Notes under the pieces: generated by a model
Seen by the model: only the letters and a program-made list of their open reading frames with translations
What the model was told of the DNA's origin: nothing
Databases searched by the model: none
Program-made: the position numbers and the translations under genes
Part shown: piece by piece, positions 1-9,354 of the stretch
Layout: every line of letters starts with the position of its first letter
Position numbering within the stretch: the first letter of the stretch is position 1
Assembly (NCBI GenBank): GCA_027484385.1
Contig: JAIXTB010000219.1
Coordinates: 1-36,575 of the forward strand
Origin: Neisseriaceae bacterium
GTDB lineage: Bacteria; Pseudomonadota; Gammaproteobacteria; Burkholderiales; Chromobacteriaceae
DNA: 36,575 nt
Direction: 5' to 3'

Positions 1-2
1 CC

Positions 3-3000
3 GGTACCGTAGGCGGCGACGTGAAGGTAGGCGATACCGTCACCCTGACCGTCAACAACCAGACCTACACCGGTACCGTACAGGCCGGTAACACCTTCAG
101 CATCAACGTACCGGGCGCCCAGCTGGTGGCCGACGCCGACAAGGTGATCGACGCCAAAGTCACCACCACCGACGCCGCAGGCAACAGCACCACTGCCAGC
201 GACACCGAGGGCTACAGCGTGGATGTGGCACCGACCACTACTGGTGGTGCGGTAACGGGTACGGAGGACACGGCGTTTGTCTTTACCTGGGCACAGTTCA
301 ACGTGGCTGATATCGACAGTGGCAATAACCTGTCGGTCAAAGTGGCCACCCTGCCCGCGGATGGCACACTGCAGTACAACAATGGCAGCAGCTGGGTGGC
401 GGTGACTGCTAACCAGGTCATTAGCAAGGCTGATATCGATACCGGCAAGCTGCGCTTTGTGCCGGATACCAACGAGTCGGGCGTGGATGGCTACAGCACC
501 GCCGGCACTGGTAACCTGCAGAAGGATTACGCCAGCTTCAACTATCAGGCAGTAGATGGCAGTGGCAATAGCAGTAGTACTGCCAGCATGAAGGTTGATA
601 TCACACCGGTGGCTGACGCGCCGACGCTGGGGCTGAGCGGTTACCCGACAGTGACGCCGACAGGTCTGAAGCGAGAGGTATGGACCGGTGTTGTGATCAG
701 CGATGGTGTGAATGACGGCGCTGGCGTTAGCCCGGATAAGCTGGAAGCTGCGATTGAAGGTACCACTGCTAGCGCTACGGTCTCGACCATCAGCAATGTT
801 GCCCAAGGTGATGTGGCTGTGGGTACGGCTACGCGTGTGACAGGCCTGGTATACCTTGAGGCTGGCAAGACCTACACCTTCAGTGGTACTGCCGATGACA
901 GTTTCCGTCTGGAAGTGGGTGGGGTGACAGTGGCTAATGCAAACTGGGGTACTGGTGGTGGCTATACCGGTAACTTTGCACCAACTGTCAGCGGTTACTA
1001 CACCCTGACCATGTTCCATCACAACGAGGCAGGCCCTGGTTTGTACGATGTGAATGTGAGCGTCAATGGTGCAGCGGCTCAGGACCTGAGCACGGCCAAC
1101 CTGAAGCTATTCACCGGTACCGCTGATATCACTAACGCCGGTGTGACGCTGTCTGAGCAGGTAGTGAATGCCAGTGGTGAGGGTGGTTACTACACCGAGG
1201 TGCCACTGAACCGTGGTAATGAGGACACCTGGATCCCGATCTCGCGTATTGCTGCAGGGCTGACCGATACCGATGGTTCGGAAACCCTGTCGGTATCCAT
1301 TAGTGGCCTGGTGGCAGGTACCCTGCTGAAGAATGCGGCGGGTGCTACCGTTATGGCCGATGCGGCAGGTAACGTTACCCTGCCTGCTGGCTGGAACCTT
1401 GCCACACTGCAGATCAAAGGCCCGCAGGACTACAACGGTACGATGAACCTGACGGTGAAGGCGACGGCTACCGAACAGGTGGGTGGTGACAGCAAGACCA
1501 CTACGGCTGCACTGCAGGTGATTATCGACCCGGTAAATGATGCGCCGACCAGCACCGGTGGCAGTGTGACCGGCACCGAAGACACGAACCTGGTCTTCAC
1601 GTGGGCTAACTTCAATGTGGCTGATGTGGACAGTGCTGCGGCCAACCTGTCCGTCAAAGTGACTGCGCTGCCTGCGGATGGCACGCTGCAGTACAACAGC
1701 GGTAGTGGCTGGACTGCCGTGACGGCCAACCAGATCATCAGCAAAGCCGATATTGATGCGGGCAAACTGCGTCTGGTACCGGATGCAAACGAGTCTGGTA
1801 GCGACAGCTTTGCTAACAGCGGTATCGGTAACCTGAAGAAGGACTACACCTCCTTCACCTACCAGGCGGTAGACAATGCGGGTGGTACCAGTGCGAGTGC
1901 CACCATGTCGGTGGATGTCACGCCGGTGGCCGATACCCCGACGCTGACCGTGAAAACCGGCAGCAGCAGCTTGCTGTGGGTAACCGGCTGGGAGTCTGCG
2001 GCCAACACCGACAACAGTTCGCAAGCGGTCAGCGGCCCGGTGTTTGAAAACTGGACCCTGGTGACCACTGGTGACAAGCTGGCAGGCGGTTCCAATGCGT
2101 TTGAGATCTGGAGTGCCGGTGATAGCCAGCAGCGCCAGGATACAAACTATAACAATGTGGTGCTGGCACCAGGCAATGGCAGTAATACGCTGGAGCTGAA
2201 TGACTCTGCGGGCATCGTGCAGACATTGGGTATCTCGCGCACCATTGATACGGTGGCGGGCCAGGTGTACGAACTGTCGCTGGATTACGCGGGTCGCCCG
2301 GGTTTTGGTACCGAGTTCACCACGATTGCGGTGTACCTGGGTAATACCCTGCTGGGCACCTATGGTTCGACCAGCCCGCAAGACAGCTTTAACTGGGAAA
2401 ACCTGAAGCTGAGCTTTGCCGGCACAGGCAGTACCGAGACGCTGACGATTCGTCTGTCACCGGACAATACTGGTCAAAACAGTGGTGGCCGTGGTGCGCT
2501 GATCGACGATATCCGTCTGAGCACGACCCAGGGTGTGGTGGCCGGTTCGGGTGGCATCAGTGGTAAAACCGCTGTACAGCTATCGACTTACATTGCTGGC
2601 CAGCTGACCGATACCGATACGTCGGAGGCGCTGTCGTACAAGTTCAGCAATCTGCCAGCCGGTGCCACCATTGTCAGCAACAGCACCCCGGGTGGTTACG
2701 TTGCGGTGAACGGTGTTATCACGGTGAGCGCTGCCGAGCTGGCTTCGGCCAAGCTGGTACTGCCATCGACCACGCTGGGTTCTGTGGGCCTGGATGTGGC
2801 CGCAGTGAGTACCGAGCCAAATGGCAGTACCGCGCAAACGACAGGCCATCTGGATGTCACTATCCAGTCTGGCAGCGTGACCGCTACGCCGATTGGCAAC
2901 TACAACGACATCTCCCTGTCGGCTACACAAACTGCGGTGAGCACCAGCAGCCTGGGCTTGCGTTCCGAGTACTACGGTTACCAGGAAAACACCACTACCG

Positions 3001-4241
3001 GTAACCTGGATTCGCTTTCCAAGGTAGAAAACCTGATCGAAGCGCGTGCCGGTAATAACAGCAGTCTGATTGGCTCGATGGCGGCAGGTGCCAATGCCGG
3101 GATGAATGCGTCCTTCCTGGTGAACAAGCTGGAGTTTGGCTTTACGACCAGTGGTGGTACCGGTACGTCCTTCAGCGATAACCTGGGCAAGAACTCGACG
3201 CTGGCCAGCGGTACCACGCTGACCAGCAGCTCGGGTAACTTGTACAAGTTCCTGACGGCTAACGGTACGGCCAACGCGACAGATCTGAAAGCCGGTGGTG
3301 CCGGGCTGGGTAATACCTCTGATGCCATGATCCGCATGCTGGCCTATCTGAACCTGGCGCAGTCTGGCTTGTATGATCTGCGTATTACTGCGGATGACGG
3401 CTACCGCGTGTATCTGGATGGCACAAGCGTTGCCCAGGTGGACAAGATCCAGTCCACCACGACCAATGTGTTTACCAACGTATCGTTGAGTGGCGGGATG
3501 CTGCCGCTAGAGATTCTCTACTGGGATCAAGGCGGTAACGCTACCTTCAGGGTAGAAATCAAAGCAGCTGGCAGCGCGGACAGCACTTACCAGATTATGG
3601 GTACCGACAGCTTCCCGCTGTTCCAGGTAGGCAGCCAGCCTAACCTGGCCGATAACCAGGATCTGGTCGATACCGGCAACGGTACCTGGGCTATCCGCAC
3701 GGGTGCTACCTCTACCGGCACCAGTGGTCACGACCGCATTACGGGGACGGATGGCCGTGACAACATCAGTGGTGGCGAAGGTAATGACCAGCTGAACGGC
3801 GGGGCCGGTAAAGACACCCTGAACGGTGGTAATGGTGACGACACCCTGATCGGTGGTAGCGGTCATGACACCATGACAGGTGGTCTGGGTATTGATACCT
3901 TCCAGTGGACCCTGGCGGATAAGGGCACGACGGCCAACCCGGCGCAAGATGTCATTACCGACTTCAAGACCGGTGTGGGTGGCGATGTGCTGGATCTGCG
4001 TGACCTGCTGCAAGGTGAAAACAGTGGCAACCTGACGCAGTACCTGCACTTCTCGGCCAGTGGTAACGATACGCTGGTACAGATCAGCAGCAGTGGTGCC
4101 TTCACCAGCAACGGTGCCAACGCAGCCAGCGTGACTGATCAGAGCATTCTGCTGAAGGATGTAACGCTGAGCAGCCTGGGTAGCACAGACCAACAGGTGA
4201 TTACCGAGCTGTTGAAAAACAACCTGAAAACCGACCAGTAA
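3..4241 (+). CDS. Giant RTX/type I-secreted adhesin (LapA/Bap-like), 3' part; 5' end lies outside the window
   Basis: The frame is open from base 3 (GTVGGDVKVGDTVTLTVNNQTYTG...), so the GTG at 21 is internal. Ig-like/cadherin-like repeats, PA14-like modules, RTX nonapeptides (GGEGNDQLNGGAGKDTLNGGNGDDTLIGGSGHD) and a C-terminal T1SS target-like tail (DVITDFKTGVGGDVLDLRDLL) are visible. Confidence 0.93.
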   Translation, partial: GTVGGDVKVGDTVTLTVNNQTYTGTVQAGNTFSINVPGAQLVADADKVIDAKVTTTDAAGNSTTASDTEGYSVDVAPTTTGGAVTGTEDTAFVFTWAQFNVADIDSGNNLSVKVATLPADGTLQYNNGSSWVAVTANQVISKADIDTGKLRFVPDTNESGVDGYSTAGTGNLQKDYASFNYQAVDGSGNSSSTASMKVDITPVADAPTLGLSGYPTVTPTGLKREVWTGVVISDGVNDGAGVSPDKLEAAIEGTTASATVSTISNVAQGDVAVGTATRVTGLVYLEAGKTYTFSGTADDSFRLEVGGVTVANANWGTGGGYTGNFAPTVSGYYTLTMFHHNEAGPGLYDVNVSVNGAAAQDLSTANLKLFTGTADITNAGVTLSEQVVNASGEGGYYTEVPLNRGNEDTWIPISRIAAGLTDTDGSETLSVSISGLVAGTLLKNAAGATVMADAAGNVTLPAGWNLATLQIKGPQDYNGTMNLTVKATATEQVGGDSKTTTAALQVIIDPVNDAPTSTGGSVTGTEDTNLVFTWANFNVADVDSAAANLSVKVTALPADGTLQYNSGSGWTAVTANQIISKADIDAGKLRLVPDANESGSDSFANSGIGNLKKDYTSFTYQAVDNAGGTSASATMSVDVTPVADTPTLTVKTGSSSLLWVTGWESAANTDNSSQAVSGPVFENWTLVTTGDKLAGGSNAFEIWSAGDSQQRQDTNYNNVVLAPGNGSNTLELNDSAGIVQTLGISRTIDTVAGQVYELSLDYAGRPGFGTEFTTIAVYLGNTLLGTYGSTSPQDSFNWENLKLSFAGTGSTETLTIRLSPDNTGQNSGGRGALIDDIRLSTTQGVVAGSGGISGKTAVQLSTYIAGQLTDTDTSEALSYKFSNLPAGATIVSNSTPGGYVAVNGVITVSAAELASAKLVLPSTTLGSVGLDVAAVSTEPNGSTAQTTGHLDVTIQSGSVTATPIGNYNDISLSATQTAVSTSSLGLRSEYYGYQENTTTGNLDSLSKVENLIEARAGNNSSLIGSMAAGANAGMNASFLVNKLEFGFTTSGGTGTSFSDNLGKNSTLASGTTLTSSSGNLYKFLTANGTANATDLKAGGAGLGNTSDAMIRMLAYLNLAQSGLYDLRITADDGYRVYLDGTSVAQVDKIQSTTTNVFTNVSLSGGMLPLEILYWDQGGNATFRVEIKAAGSADSTYQIMGTDSFPLFQVGSQPNLADNQDLVDTGNGTWAIRTGATSTGTSGHDRITGTDGRDNISGGEGNDQLNGGAGKDTLNGGNGDDTLIGGSGHDTMTGGLGIDTFQWTLADKGTTANPAQDVITDFKTGVGGDVLDLRDLLQGENSGNLTQYLHFSASGNDTLVQISSSGAFTSNGANAASVTDQSILLKDVTLSSLGSTDQQVITELLKNNLKTDQ
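231..630 (+). repeat. Cadherin/VCBS-like adhesin module, copy 1
   Basis: TEDTAFVFTWAQFNVADIDSGNNLSVKVATLPADGTLQYNNGSSWVAVTANQVISKADID... is closely matched by the module at 1546-1943. Confidence 0.85.
1546..1943 (+). repeat. Cadherin/VCBS-like adhesin module, copy 2
   Basis: TEDTNLVFTWANFNVADVDSAAANLSVKVTALPADGTLQYNSGSGWTAVTANQIISKADID... parallels copy 1 at 231-630. Confidence 0.85.
1637..1648 (-). repeat. AGGTTGGCCGCA 12-mer
   Basis: Exact TGCGGCCAACCT on + strand. Confidence 0.9.
3717..3893 (+). other. RTX calcium-binding nonapeptide repeat block
   Basis: Successive GGxGxDxLx repeats in the translated frame just before the C-terminal secretion tail. Confidence 0.9.
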
Positions 4242-4271
4242 AACGGGTGTGTAATTGGGTATGTGACAAAG

Positions 4272-4296
4272 GAGCCGGCTTGCCGGCTCTTTTTTT
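4272..4296 (+). terminator. Rho-independent terminator of the adhesin gene
   Basis: GAGCCGGC-TT-GCCGGCTC followed by TTTTTTT. Confidence 0.9.
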
Positions 4297-4391
4297 GTAC
4301 CTGTACCAAACGTCACACGCTATGCGGCCAAGTTTCAATACACTGGAACGGCAATTGCTATACTGCCCCTATCTTTCGCTGGAGCGCTGCT

Positions 4392-5582
4392 GTGGAAAAC
4401 TTACCGATGCGGGATGGCTTGTCGCTAGACTCCCATTTTCAGCCCATTTATAGCCTTGCCCACCGCCGTACCGTGGGTATGGAGGCGCTACTGCGTGCCT
4501 CCGAGCAAGGCATGGCGCTGAGCCCGCCACAGGTGTACGAGCGCTATATCCGCCGTGATGACCGTGCCGCCATGGACCTGGCCGTGGTACGCGCCCATTG
4601 CCAGCACTTTGCCCGCACGCCGGCAGCCCAGCGCTGGCTGTTTCTTAACATCGACGCGGTAACGCTGGCCGACCTGAACTACGTGCAGCAGCTGCAGCAG
4701 ATCATTGCCGACTCGGGCATTCCGCCGCAGCTGATTGTGCTGGAGGTGCTGGAGCAAGCACTGGAGCTGGATGCTGGCCTGCTGGAAGGCGTGGCGCTGC
4801 TGCGCGAGCAGGGCTGCCTGCTGGCGATCGACGATTTTGGTGTCGGCCACTCCAACCTGGACCGCGTGTGTAGCCTGGAGCCAGACTTCATCAAGTTTGA
4901 CCGCCACCTGCTGCGCAGCGCGGTCAACCAGCAGCGCACACGCACGCTTTTGTCGCGCTTGGTACGCCTGATGCACGAAATTGGTGCATTGGTGGTGGTG
5001 GAGGGGGTGGAAAGCGAGTCTGATGTGGTGGTAGCGCTGGATTCCGGCTGCGATCTGGTGCAGGGCTACTATGTGGCCATGCCCGCCGTGGTGCCAGACC
5101 GCGATGAGCAGATTACCCCGCGGCTGGACGCCAAGTGGGACGAGCTGATGAACCGCGAGCTGCTGCGCCGCAAGCTGAATCGCCGCCAGCTGGAGCTATC
5201 GCGTCAGGCCTTTGTGCAAACCGCCATTGCCCTGATGCAGGGTAACGAGTTCAGGTTGGCCGCACAGCCTATGTTGAACCTGCCGGATGTGATTCGCTGC
5301 TTCTTGCTGGATCAGGAAGGCCGCCAGCTGGGCCGTAACCTGAATGTGCGCGAATTGTCCGAGGTAAACCGCCTGCGCTTTGCCCCGCTGGAGGACACCA
5401 CCGGCGCGGTGTGGTCGCGTCGTAGTTATTTCCAGCACGCGATTGACCAGCCCGGTGTGTTGTATATGAGCGAGCCCTACCTGTCGATGACGGACACGCG
5501 CACCTGTGTGACCCTGTCGATGGCGATCGAGATCGACGAGCAAATGCACGTACTGTGTTCGGACGTGATGCTGCCCAAGTAA
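4392..5582 (+). CDS. EAL-domain c-di-GMP phosphodiesterase with a C-terminal PAS/Cache-like region
   Basis: Intact EAL hallmarks: MEALLR, LNID, LEVLE, IDDFGVGHSN, IKFD, EGVES, QGYY. Start chosen as GTG 4392 (GGAG 7 nt upstream) because the ORF-track start at 4263 lies upstream of the adhesin terminator. Confidence 0.9.
   Translation: MENLPMRDGLSLDSHFQPIYSLAHRRTVGMEALLRASEQGMALSPPQVYERYIRRDDRAAMDLAVVRAHCQHFARTPAAQRWLFLNIDAVTLADLNYVQQLQQIIADSGIPPQLIVLEVLEQALELDAGLLEGVALLREQGCLLAIDDFGVGHSNLDRVCSLEPDFIKFDRHLLRSAVNQQRTRTLLSRLVRLMHEIGALVVVEGVESESDVVVALDSGCDLVQGYYVAMPAVVPDRDEQITPRLDAKWDELMNRELLRRKLNRRQLELSRQAFVQTAIALMQGNEFRLAAQPMLNLPDVIRCFLLDQEGRQLGRNLNVRELSEVNRLRFAPLEDTTGAVWSRRSYFQHAIDQPGVLYMSEPYLSMTDTRTCVTLSMAIEIDEQMHVLCSDVMLPK
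5253..5264 (+). repeat. AGGTTGGCCGCA 12-mer
   Basis: Exact match. Confidence 0.9.
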
Positions 5583-5602
5583 ACGTGGGTAGTGCATACA
5601 GC

Positions 5603-5630
5603 AAAACACCGGGCCTAGGCCCGGTGTTTT
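5603..5630. terminator. Bidirectional terminator between convergent EAL and BON genes
   Basis: Perfect palindrome AAAACACCGGGCC-TA-GGCCCGGTGTTTT. Confidence 0.9.
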
Positions 5631-5644
5631 GTTTGGGATAGTGC

Positions 5645-6220
5645 TTACGGTGCGGTAATCGGGTCGAACAAGGTCACTACCTGGCGCACGCCGGCGGTTT
5701 TGGCGGCGACCTGTGCGGCCGCTTCGCCTTCGGCATCGCTAACCAGGCCCAGCAGGTAAACCACGCCACGCTCGGTGACAACCTTGATGGCATTGGGCGG
5801 GTAGCCCTGGCCTTCCAGCAGGCGGGTACGTACCTTGGTGGTAAGCCAGGTGTCGTTGTTGCGCTGTGCCAGCGTGGTAACCGGGGCGACAACCAGATGG
5901 TTGTAGACACGTCTGACATTGGGAATACCCCGGGCCATTAGCTCGATATCGGCTTTTTGTGCCTCGCTTTGCGCTTCGCCTGTCAGCAGGACGGCGCGGT
6001 TATAGCTGGTGGCATTCACGTGGCTGCCGGCAAAGCGCTCGCTGAGCTGGCGCACCGCTTTCAGCTCGATACCCTGATCTTCAACATAGGTACCACTGGT
6101 GCGTCGGTCAGTTACCACCAGGGCACTGGCGGCCACACCGCCAGCTACCAGCGGGAAGCAGGCGCTCAGGTTAGCCGCCATCAGGGTGGCAACGGTCAGG
6201 CTTATCAGGCGGGGTGTCAT
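5645..6220 (-). CDS. dolP: BON-domain outer membrane lipoprotein (DolP/YraP family)
   Basis: Lipobox-like LSAC, two BON-like segments, and synteny with diaA-yraN-lpoA-rsmI as in E. coli. Confidence 0.88.
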   Translation of the reverse strand: MTPRLISLTVATLMAANLSACFPLVAGGVAASALVVTDRRTSGTYVEDQGIELKAVRQLSERFAGSHVNATSYNRAVLLTGEAQSEAQKADIELMARGIPNVRRVYNHLVVAPVTTLAQRNNDTWLTTKVRTRLLEGQGYPPNAIKVVTERGVVYLLGLVSDAEGEAAAQVAAKTAGVRQVVTLFDPITAP

Positions 6221-6811
6221 TCAATCTCCTCCCAGCAGCATGTAATCGATGGCATCGCACAGGGCGTGGATGACCAGCAGGTGGATTTCCTGAATGCGGG
6301 CCGTACGTGTGACCGCTACGTTCAGGTGCAGGTCTTCGGGTGACAGGATTTCGGCTACTTGCCCCCCGTCGTTACCGGTCAGCGCAATCACGCTCATGCC
6401 GCGCTCGTGGGCAGCGTAGATCGCTTCCACGATATTGGCAGACTGGCCGGAGCTGGTAATCACCAGCAGCAGGTCGTTGTGGTGGCCTATGGCCCGTACC
6501 TGCTTGGAGTAGATCAGGTCAAACTCGTAATGGTTGCCAATGGCCGTGAGTGCCGGGCTATCGTGCGACAGCGACATGGCAGCCAGGCCCGGGCGTTCTT
6601 TTTCGAAGTGCCCCAGCATGCTGGTAACAAAATGATGTGCCACGGCCGCGCCGCCGCCGTTACCGCAGGCCAGGATCTTGCCTTCGTTCATCAGGCTGGC
6701 CACCATTTTTTCAGCAGCTACCGCGATGGCGGGTGCCAGCTCGTCCATGACCAGCTGCTGGGTAGCGATGCTTTCGCGGAAATGCCCGCTGGCGCGATCG
6801 ATCAAATCCAT
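6221..6811 (-). CDS. diaA: SIS-domain protein, DiaA/GmhA family
   Basis: ACGNGGGAAVAHHF, TSSGQSANIVEAI and TARIQEIHLLVIHALCD motifs; synteny. Confidence 0.85.
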   Translation of the reverse strand: MDLIDRASGHFRESIATQQLVMDELAPAIAVAAEKMVASLMNEGKILACGNGGGAAVAHHFVTSMLGHFEKERPGLAAMSLSHDSPALTAIGNHYEFDLIYSKQVRAIGHHNDLLLVITSSGQSANIVEAIYAAHERGMSVIALTGNDGGQVAEILSPEDLHLNVAVTRTARIQEIHLLVIHALCDAIDYMLLGGD

Positions 6812-6843
6812 CGTCTATCCTTTGTACTCAGCCGGCGCAGCGC

Positions 6844-7182
6844 CTAGCTGATGATGTTCTTGAGCCATACCGGTGGTGCGGCGCCCTCAAACAGCACCGC
6901 ATCAAAACGGCAGGGGCTGTTCAGGTGATGCTGGCTCAGGTAAAGGTTGGCCGCAGCCTGTAATTTGCGGCATTTTGCCGGGCTGATGCTCGCCGCTGCA
7001 CCGCCATACTGGTGGCTGCTGCGGGCCCGCACCTCGACAAATACCCGGTATTTGCCATCCTGCATGATCAGGTCTATCTCGCCAAAACGGCAATGCCAGT
7101 TGCGCGCCAGCAAGACCAGGCCTTGTGCCTGCAAGAACGAGCAGGCTTGGTCTTCAAAGAGGTCGCCGCTCGCCCGGCTCAT
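6844..7182 (-). CDS. yraN: YraN/UPF0102 family endonuclease-like protein
   Basis: FLQAQGLVLLARNWHCRFGEIDLIMQDG...FVEVRARS is characteristic of UPF0102. Confidence 0.93.
   Translation of the reverse strand: MSRASGDLFEDQACSFLQAQGLVLLARNWHCRFGEIDLIMQDGKYRVFVEVRARSSHQYGGAAASISPAKCRKLQAAANLYLSQHHLNSPCRFDAVLFEGAAPPVWLKNIIS
6944..6955 (+). repeat. AGGTTGGCCGCA 12-mer
   Basis: Exact match. Confidence 0.9.
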
Positions 7183-8309
7183 TACTCGGCGCCAACGATG
7201 CTGCTAGGCAAATCACGCTGGACGACCCAGCTTTTGCCGATGCGCAGGTCACCACTGACCCCACCCAGACGTATCTGACCAGGGTTCTTGTTGCTGGCCA
7301 GCGCCGCACCCAGCCGGTACGCATCGATACCCAGCGCATACAAACGCTCGGTGGCTTTGTTGAGCGGGTTCACCGGGCGGGCAATCAGCCGGGCCTCGGG
7401 GTGGTTGGGTATCAGTAGCCAAGGCATATCAATCAGCCGCAAGCCGGTCATGGCGGGGCCCGGCTTGTGCACATTCGCCAGCGAGGTAGCATAGGCGGGC
7501 AGGTCCGGGTTCAGCACGGCGCGCGTAGCTTCTACTTCTTTGCTGTCTAGCGCCAGAAAAACCGCGTCGGCAATACGCAGCTCGTTATCCAGTTGGTCTG
7601 CAGCCAGGGCCGAAACGTTCAATTCGCGCGCGACTTTGCCGGTGCGGCTACGCCATTCTTCGGCAAATGCCTGGCGCAAACGCTGGGACAGGTTGTCGTT
7701 ATTGAACAGGATCAGCGGCTGCTGGCTGCCATCATCGCGCATCATGCGGGCAATTTGCTGGGCCTCGGTTTCTATTGTCACCGACAGGCTCCACACCTTG
7801 CTGCCTGCTGGAGGGGGCTTATCCAGTGCATTCAGTACCAGCGTGGGCAGCTTGCTGCTTGCAGCGATTCTGGCGGCACCCTGGCGGGTAAGCGGGCCGA
7901 CAATGAAGGTAGCGCCATTGGCTACCAGCTGCTGGTAAGCCGCGGCCGTGTCACTTTCGTCCCGTAGGGCGACGAAGCTGGTTTCCACGCTGCCATCTGC
8001 GCTGGCCGCCGCATCAAAGCCGGCTTTCACCACCTGTGCGGCTTCCCCCAGCTGGCTGGAATCTACCGGTAGCATCAGCCCCAGATGTACACCCTTGGTT
8101 TTGGCCGGCAGTTTGCCGGGCACGGCCACAGGGTTGGCCGCAGCAGGCACCACGGTGGACGCGCTGCCTTTTGGGGGGGCAGGCTGCAGTGAGGCCTGAT
8201 TTTGTTGAAGTATGTAGCCCGGGGATTGTGCAATCGCTACACTTGCCGCCAACAAGACGGCAGAGCCGGATAACCATGGAGCCAAAACGTGCAGACAGCG
8301 CTTGATCAC
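7182..8309 (-). CDS. lpoA: Penicillin-binding protein activator, LpoA C-terminal-type
   Basis: Signal-peptide-like N-terminus and LpoA-like periplasmic-binding fold (GVHLGLMLPVDSSQLGEAAQVVKAGF, TFIVGPLTRQGA); gene order. GTG start. Confidence 0.85.
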   Translation of the reverse strand: MIKRCLHVLAPWLSGSAVLLAASVAIAQSPGYILQQNQASLQPAPPKGSASTVVPAAANPVAVPGKLPAKTKGVHLGLMLPVDSSQLGEAAQVVKAGFDAAASADGSVETSFVALRDESDTAAAYQQLVANGATFIVGPLTRQGAARIAASSKLPTLVLNALDKPPPAGSKVWSLSVTIETEAQQIARMMRDDGSQQPLILFNNDNLSQRLRQAFAEEWRSRTGKVARELNVSALAADQLDNELRIADAVFLALDSKEVEATRAVLNPDLPAYATSLANVHKPGPAMTGLRLIDMPWLLIPNHPEARLIARPVNPLNKATERLYALGIDAYRLGAALASNKNPGQIRLGGVSGDLRIGKSWVVQRDLPSSIVGAE

Positions 8310-8312
8310 TTG

Positions 8313-9185
8313 ATGAATTCTGCTCGGGAAACATTTGTCGAAAGGGCATTATATGTGGTGGCAACGCCCATTGGAAATTTGGCTGATGTGACCGTTCGCG
8401 CCATTGCCGGGTTCCATGCCGCCGATATTGTGCTGGCCGAAGATACCCGCGTGACCGGCAGCCTGCTGAGCGCCTACGGCATCAGCAAAAAGCTGGTAAG
8501 CCTGCGCGAACATAACGAGCGCGAGATGGCGGCCAACGTGATTCGCTGGCTGGAAGAGGGCAAGATCGTGGTGCAGGTTTCCGATGCCGGCACTCCCGGT
8601 ATCTCCGACCCGGGCGCACGCCTGGCTGAAGCCGTGTGGGCAGCCGGCCTGCGCGTGGTGCCTATCGTCGGGGCCTCGGCCGTAGTGGGTGCGATGTCTG
8701 CCAGCGGCCTGGAAACCGCGCGCTTTCTGTTTCACGGCTTTTTGCCGCCAAAGCAGGGCGCACGCTGCAAGACCGTGCAGCAATGGGCGCAGGCCGATTA
8801 CGCTGTAGTGTGCTACGAGGCTCCGCACCGCATTCTGGATTGCGTAGAAGACATCGTGGCCACCCTGGGCCCGGATCGCCCGCTGGTACTGGCGCGCGAG
8901 CTCACCAAAACCTTCGAAACCTTCTTGCGCCTGCCCGCTGGCGAACTACTGGCGCGCATACGCAGCGACAGCAACCAGCAGCGTGGCGAGTGCGTGCTGA
9001 TTATCGATGCCGCCCCGCAAGTTGCCGCAGAAGACGATGCACTCCCTGCCGCAGCCATGTCCTTGTTGGCCGAGCTGGCGGCTGTATTGCCTACCAAACA
9101 GGCTGCGGGTATTGTTGCGGCGCATTACGCCCTGAACAAAAAACTGCTGTATGACTATGCACTGAAGCTCAAAAGCACAGAGTGA
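8313..9185 (+). CDS. rsmI: 16S rRNA (cytidine-2'-O)-methyltransferase RsmI
   Basis: LYVVATPIGNLADVTVRA, LAEDTR, VSDAGTPGISDPG, ARELTKTFET motifs. ATG 8313 is preferred over 8289. Confidence 0.95.
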   Translation: MNSARETFVERALYVVATPIGNLADVTVRAIAGFHAADIVLAEDTRVTGSLLSAYGISKKLVSLREHNEREMAANVIRWLEEGKIVVQVSDAGTPGISDPGARLAEAVWAAGLRVVPIVGASAVVGAMSASGLETARFLFHGFLPPKQGARCKTVQQWAQADYAVVCYEAPHRILDCVEDIVATLGPDRPLVLARELTKTFETFLRLPAGELLARIRSDSNQQRGECVLIIDAAPQVAAEDDALPAAAMSLLAELAAVLPTKQAAGIVAAHYALNKKLLYDYALKLKSTE

Positions 9186-9235
9186 TATTTACAAGTAGCA
9201 CTGTCGCGTCTATACTGCGTTCCTCTGATTTTCTC

Positions 9236-9320
9236 GCCCGGGTGGCGAAATTGGTAGACGCAGGGGACTCAAAATCCCCCGCCGCAAGGTGTGCCGGTTC
9301 GAGTCCGGCCCCGGGCACCA
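9236..9320 (+). tRNA. tRNA-Leu (anticodon CAA)
   Basis: GCCCGGG acceptor pairs with CCCGGGC followed by CCA; anticodon stem GGGGA/TCCCC with loop CTCAAAA; long variable arm; GGTTCGAGTCC T-loop. Confidence 0.97.
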
Positions 9321-9354
9321 CGAGAAAGTCCAGCAACATCCCAAGCAGTCCATG

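Noticed and set aside
21-23. GTG at 21 as the adhesin start codon
   Set aside because: The frame is open upstream to the window edge with continuing repeat sequence (GTVGGDVKVGD), so it is internal.
1107-2381. 424-aa minus-strand ORF opposite the adhesin
   Set aside because: Produced by repetitive adhesin codon usage on the opposite strand; composition is not protein-like.
4263-4391. Track start at 4263 for the EAL gene
   Set aside because: It precedes the adhesin terminator; GTG 4392 has a better RBS and the EAL-domain homology begins after it.
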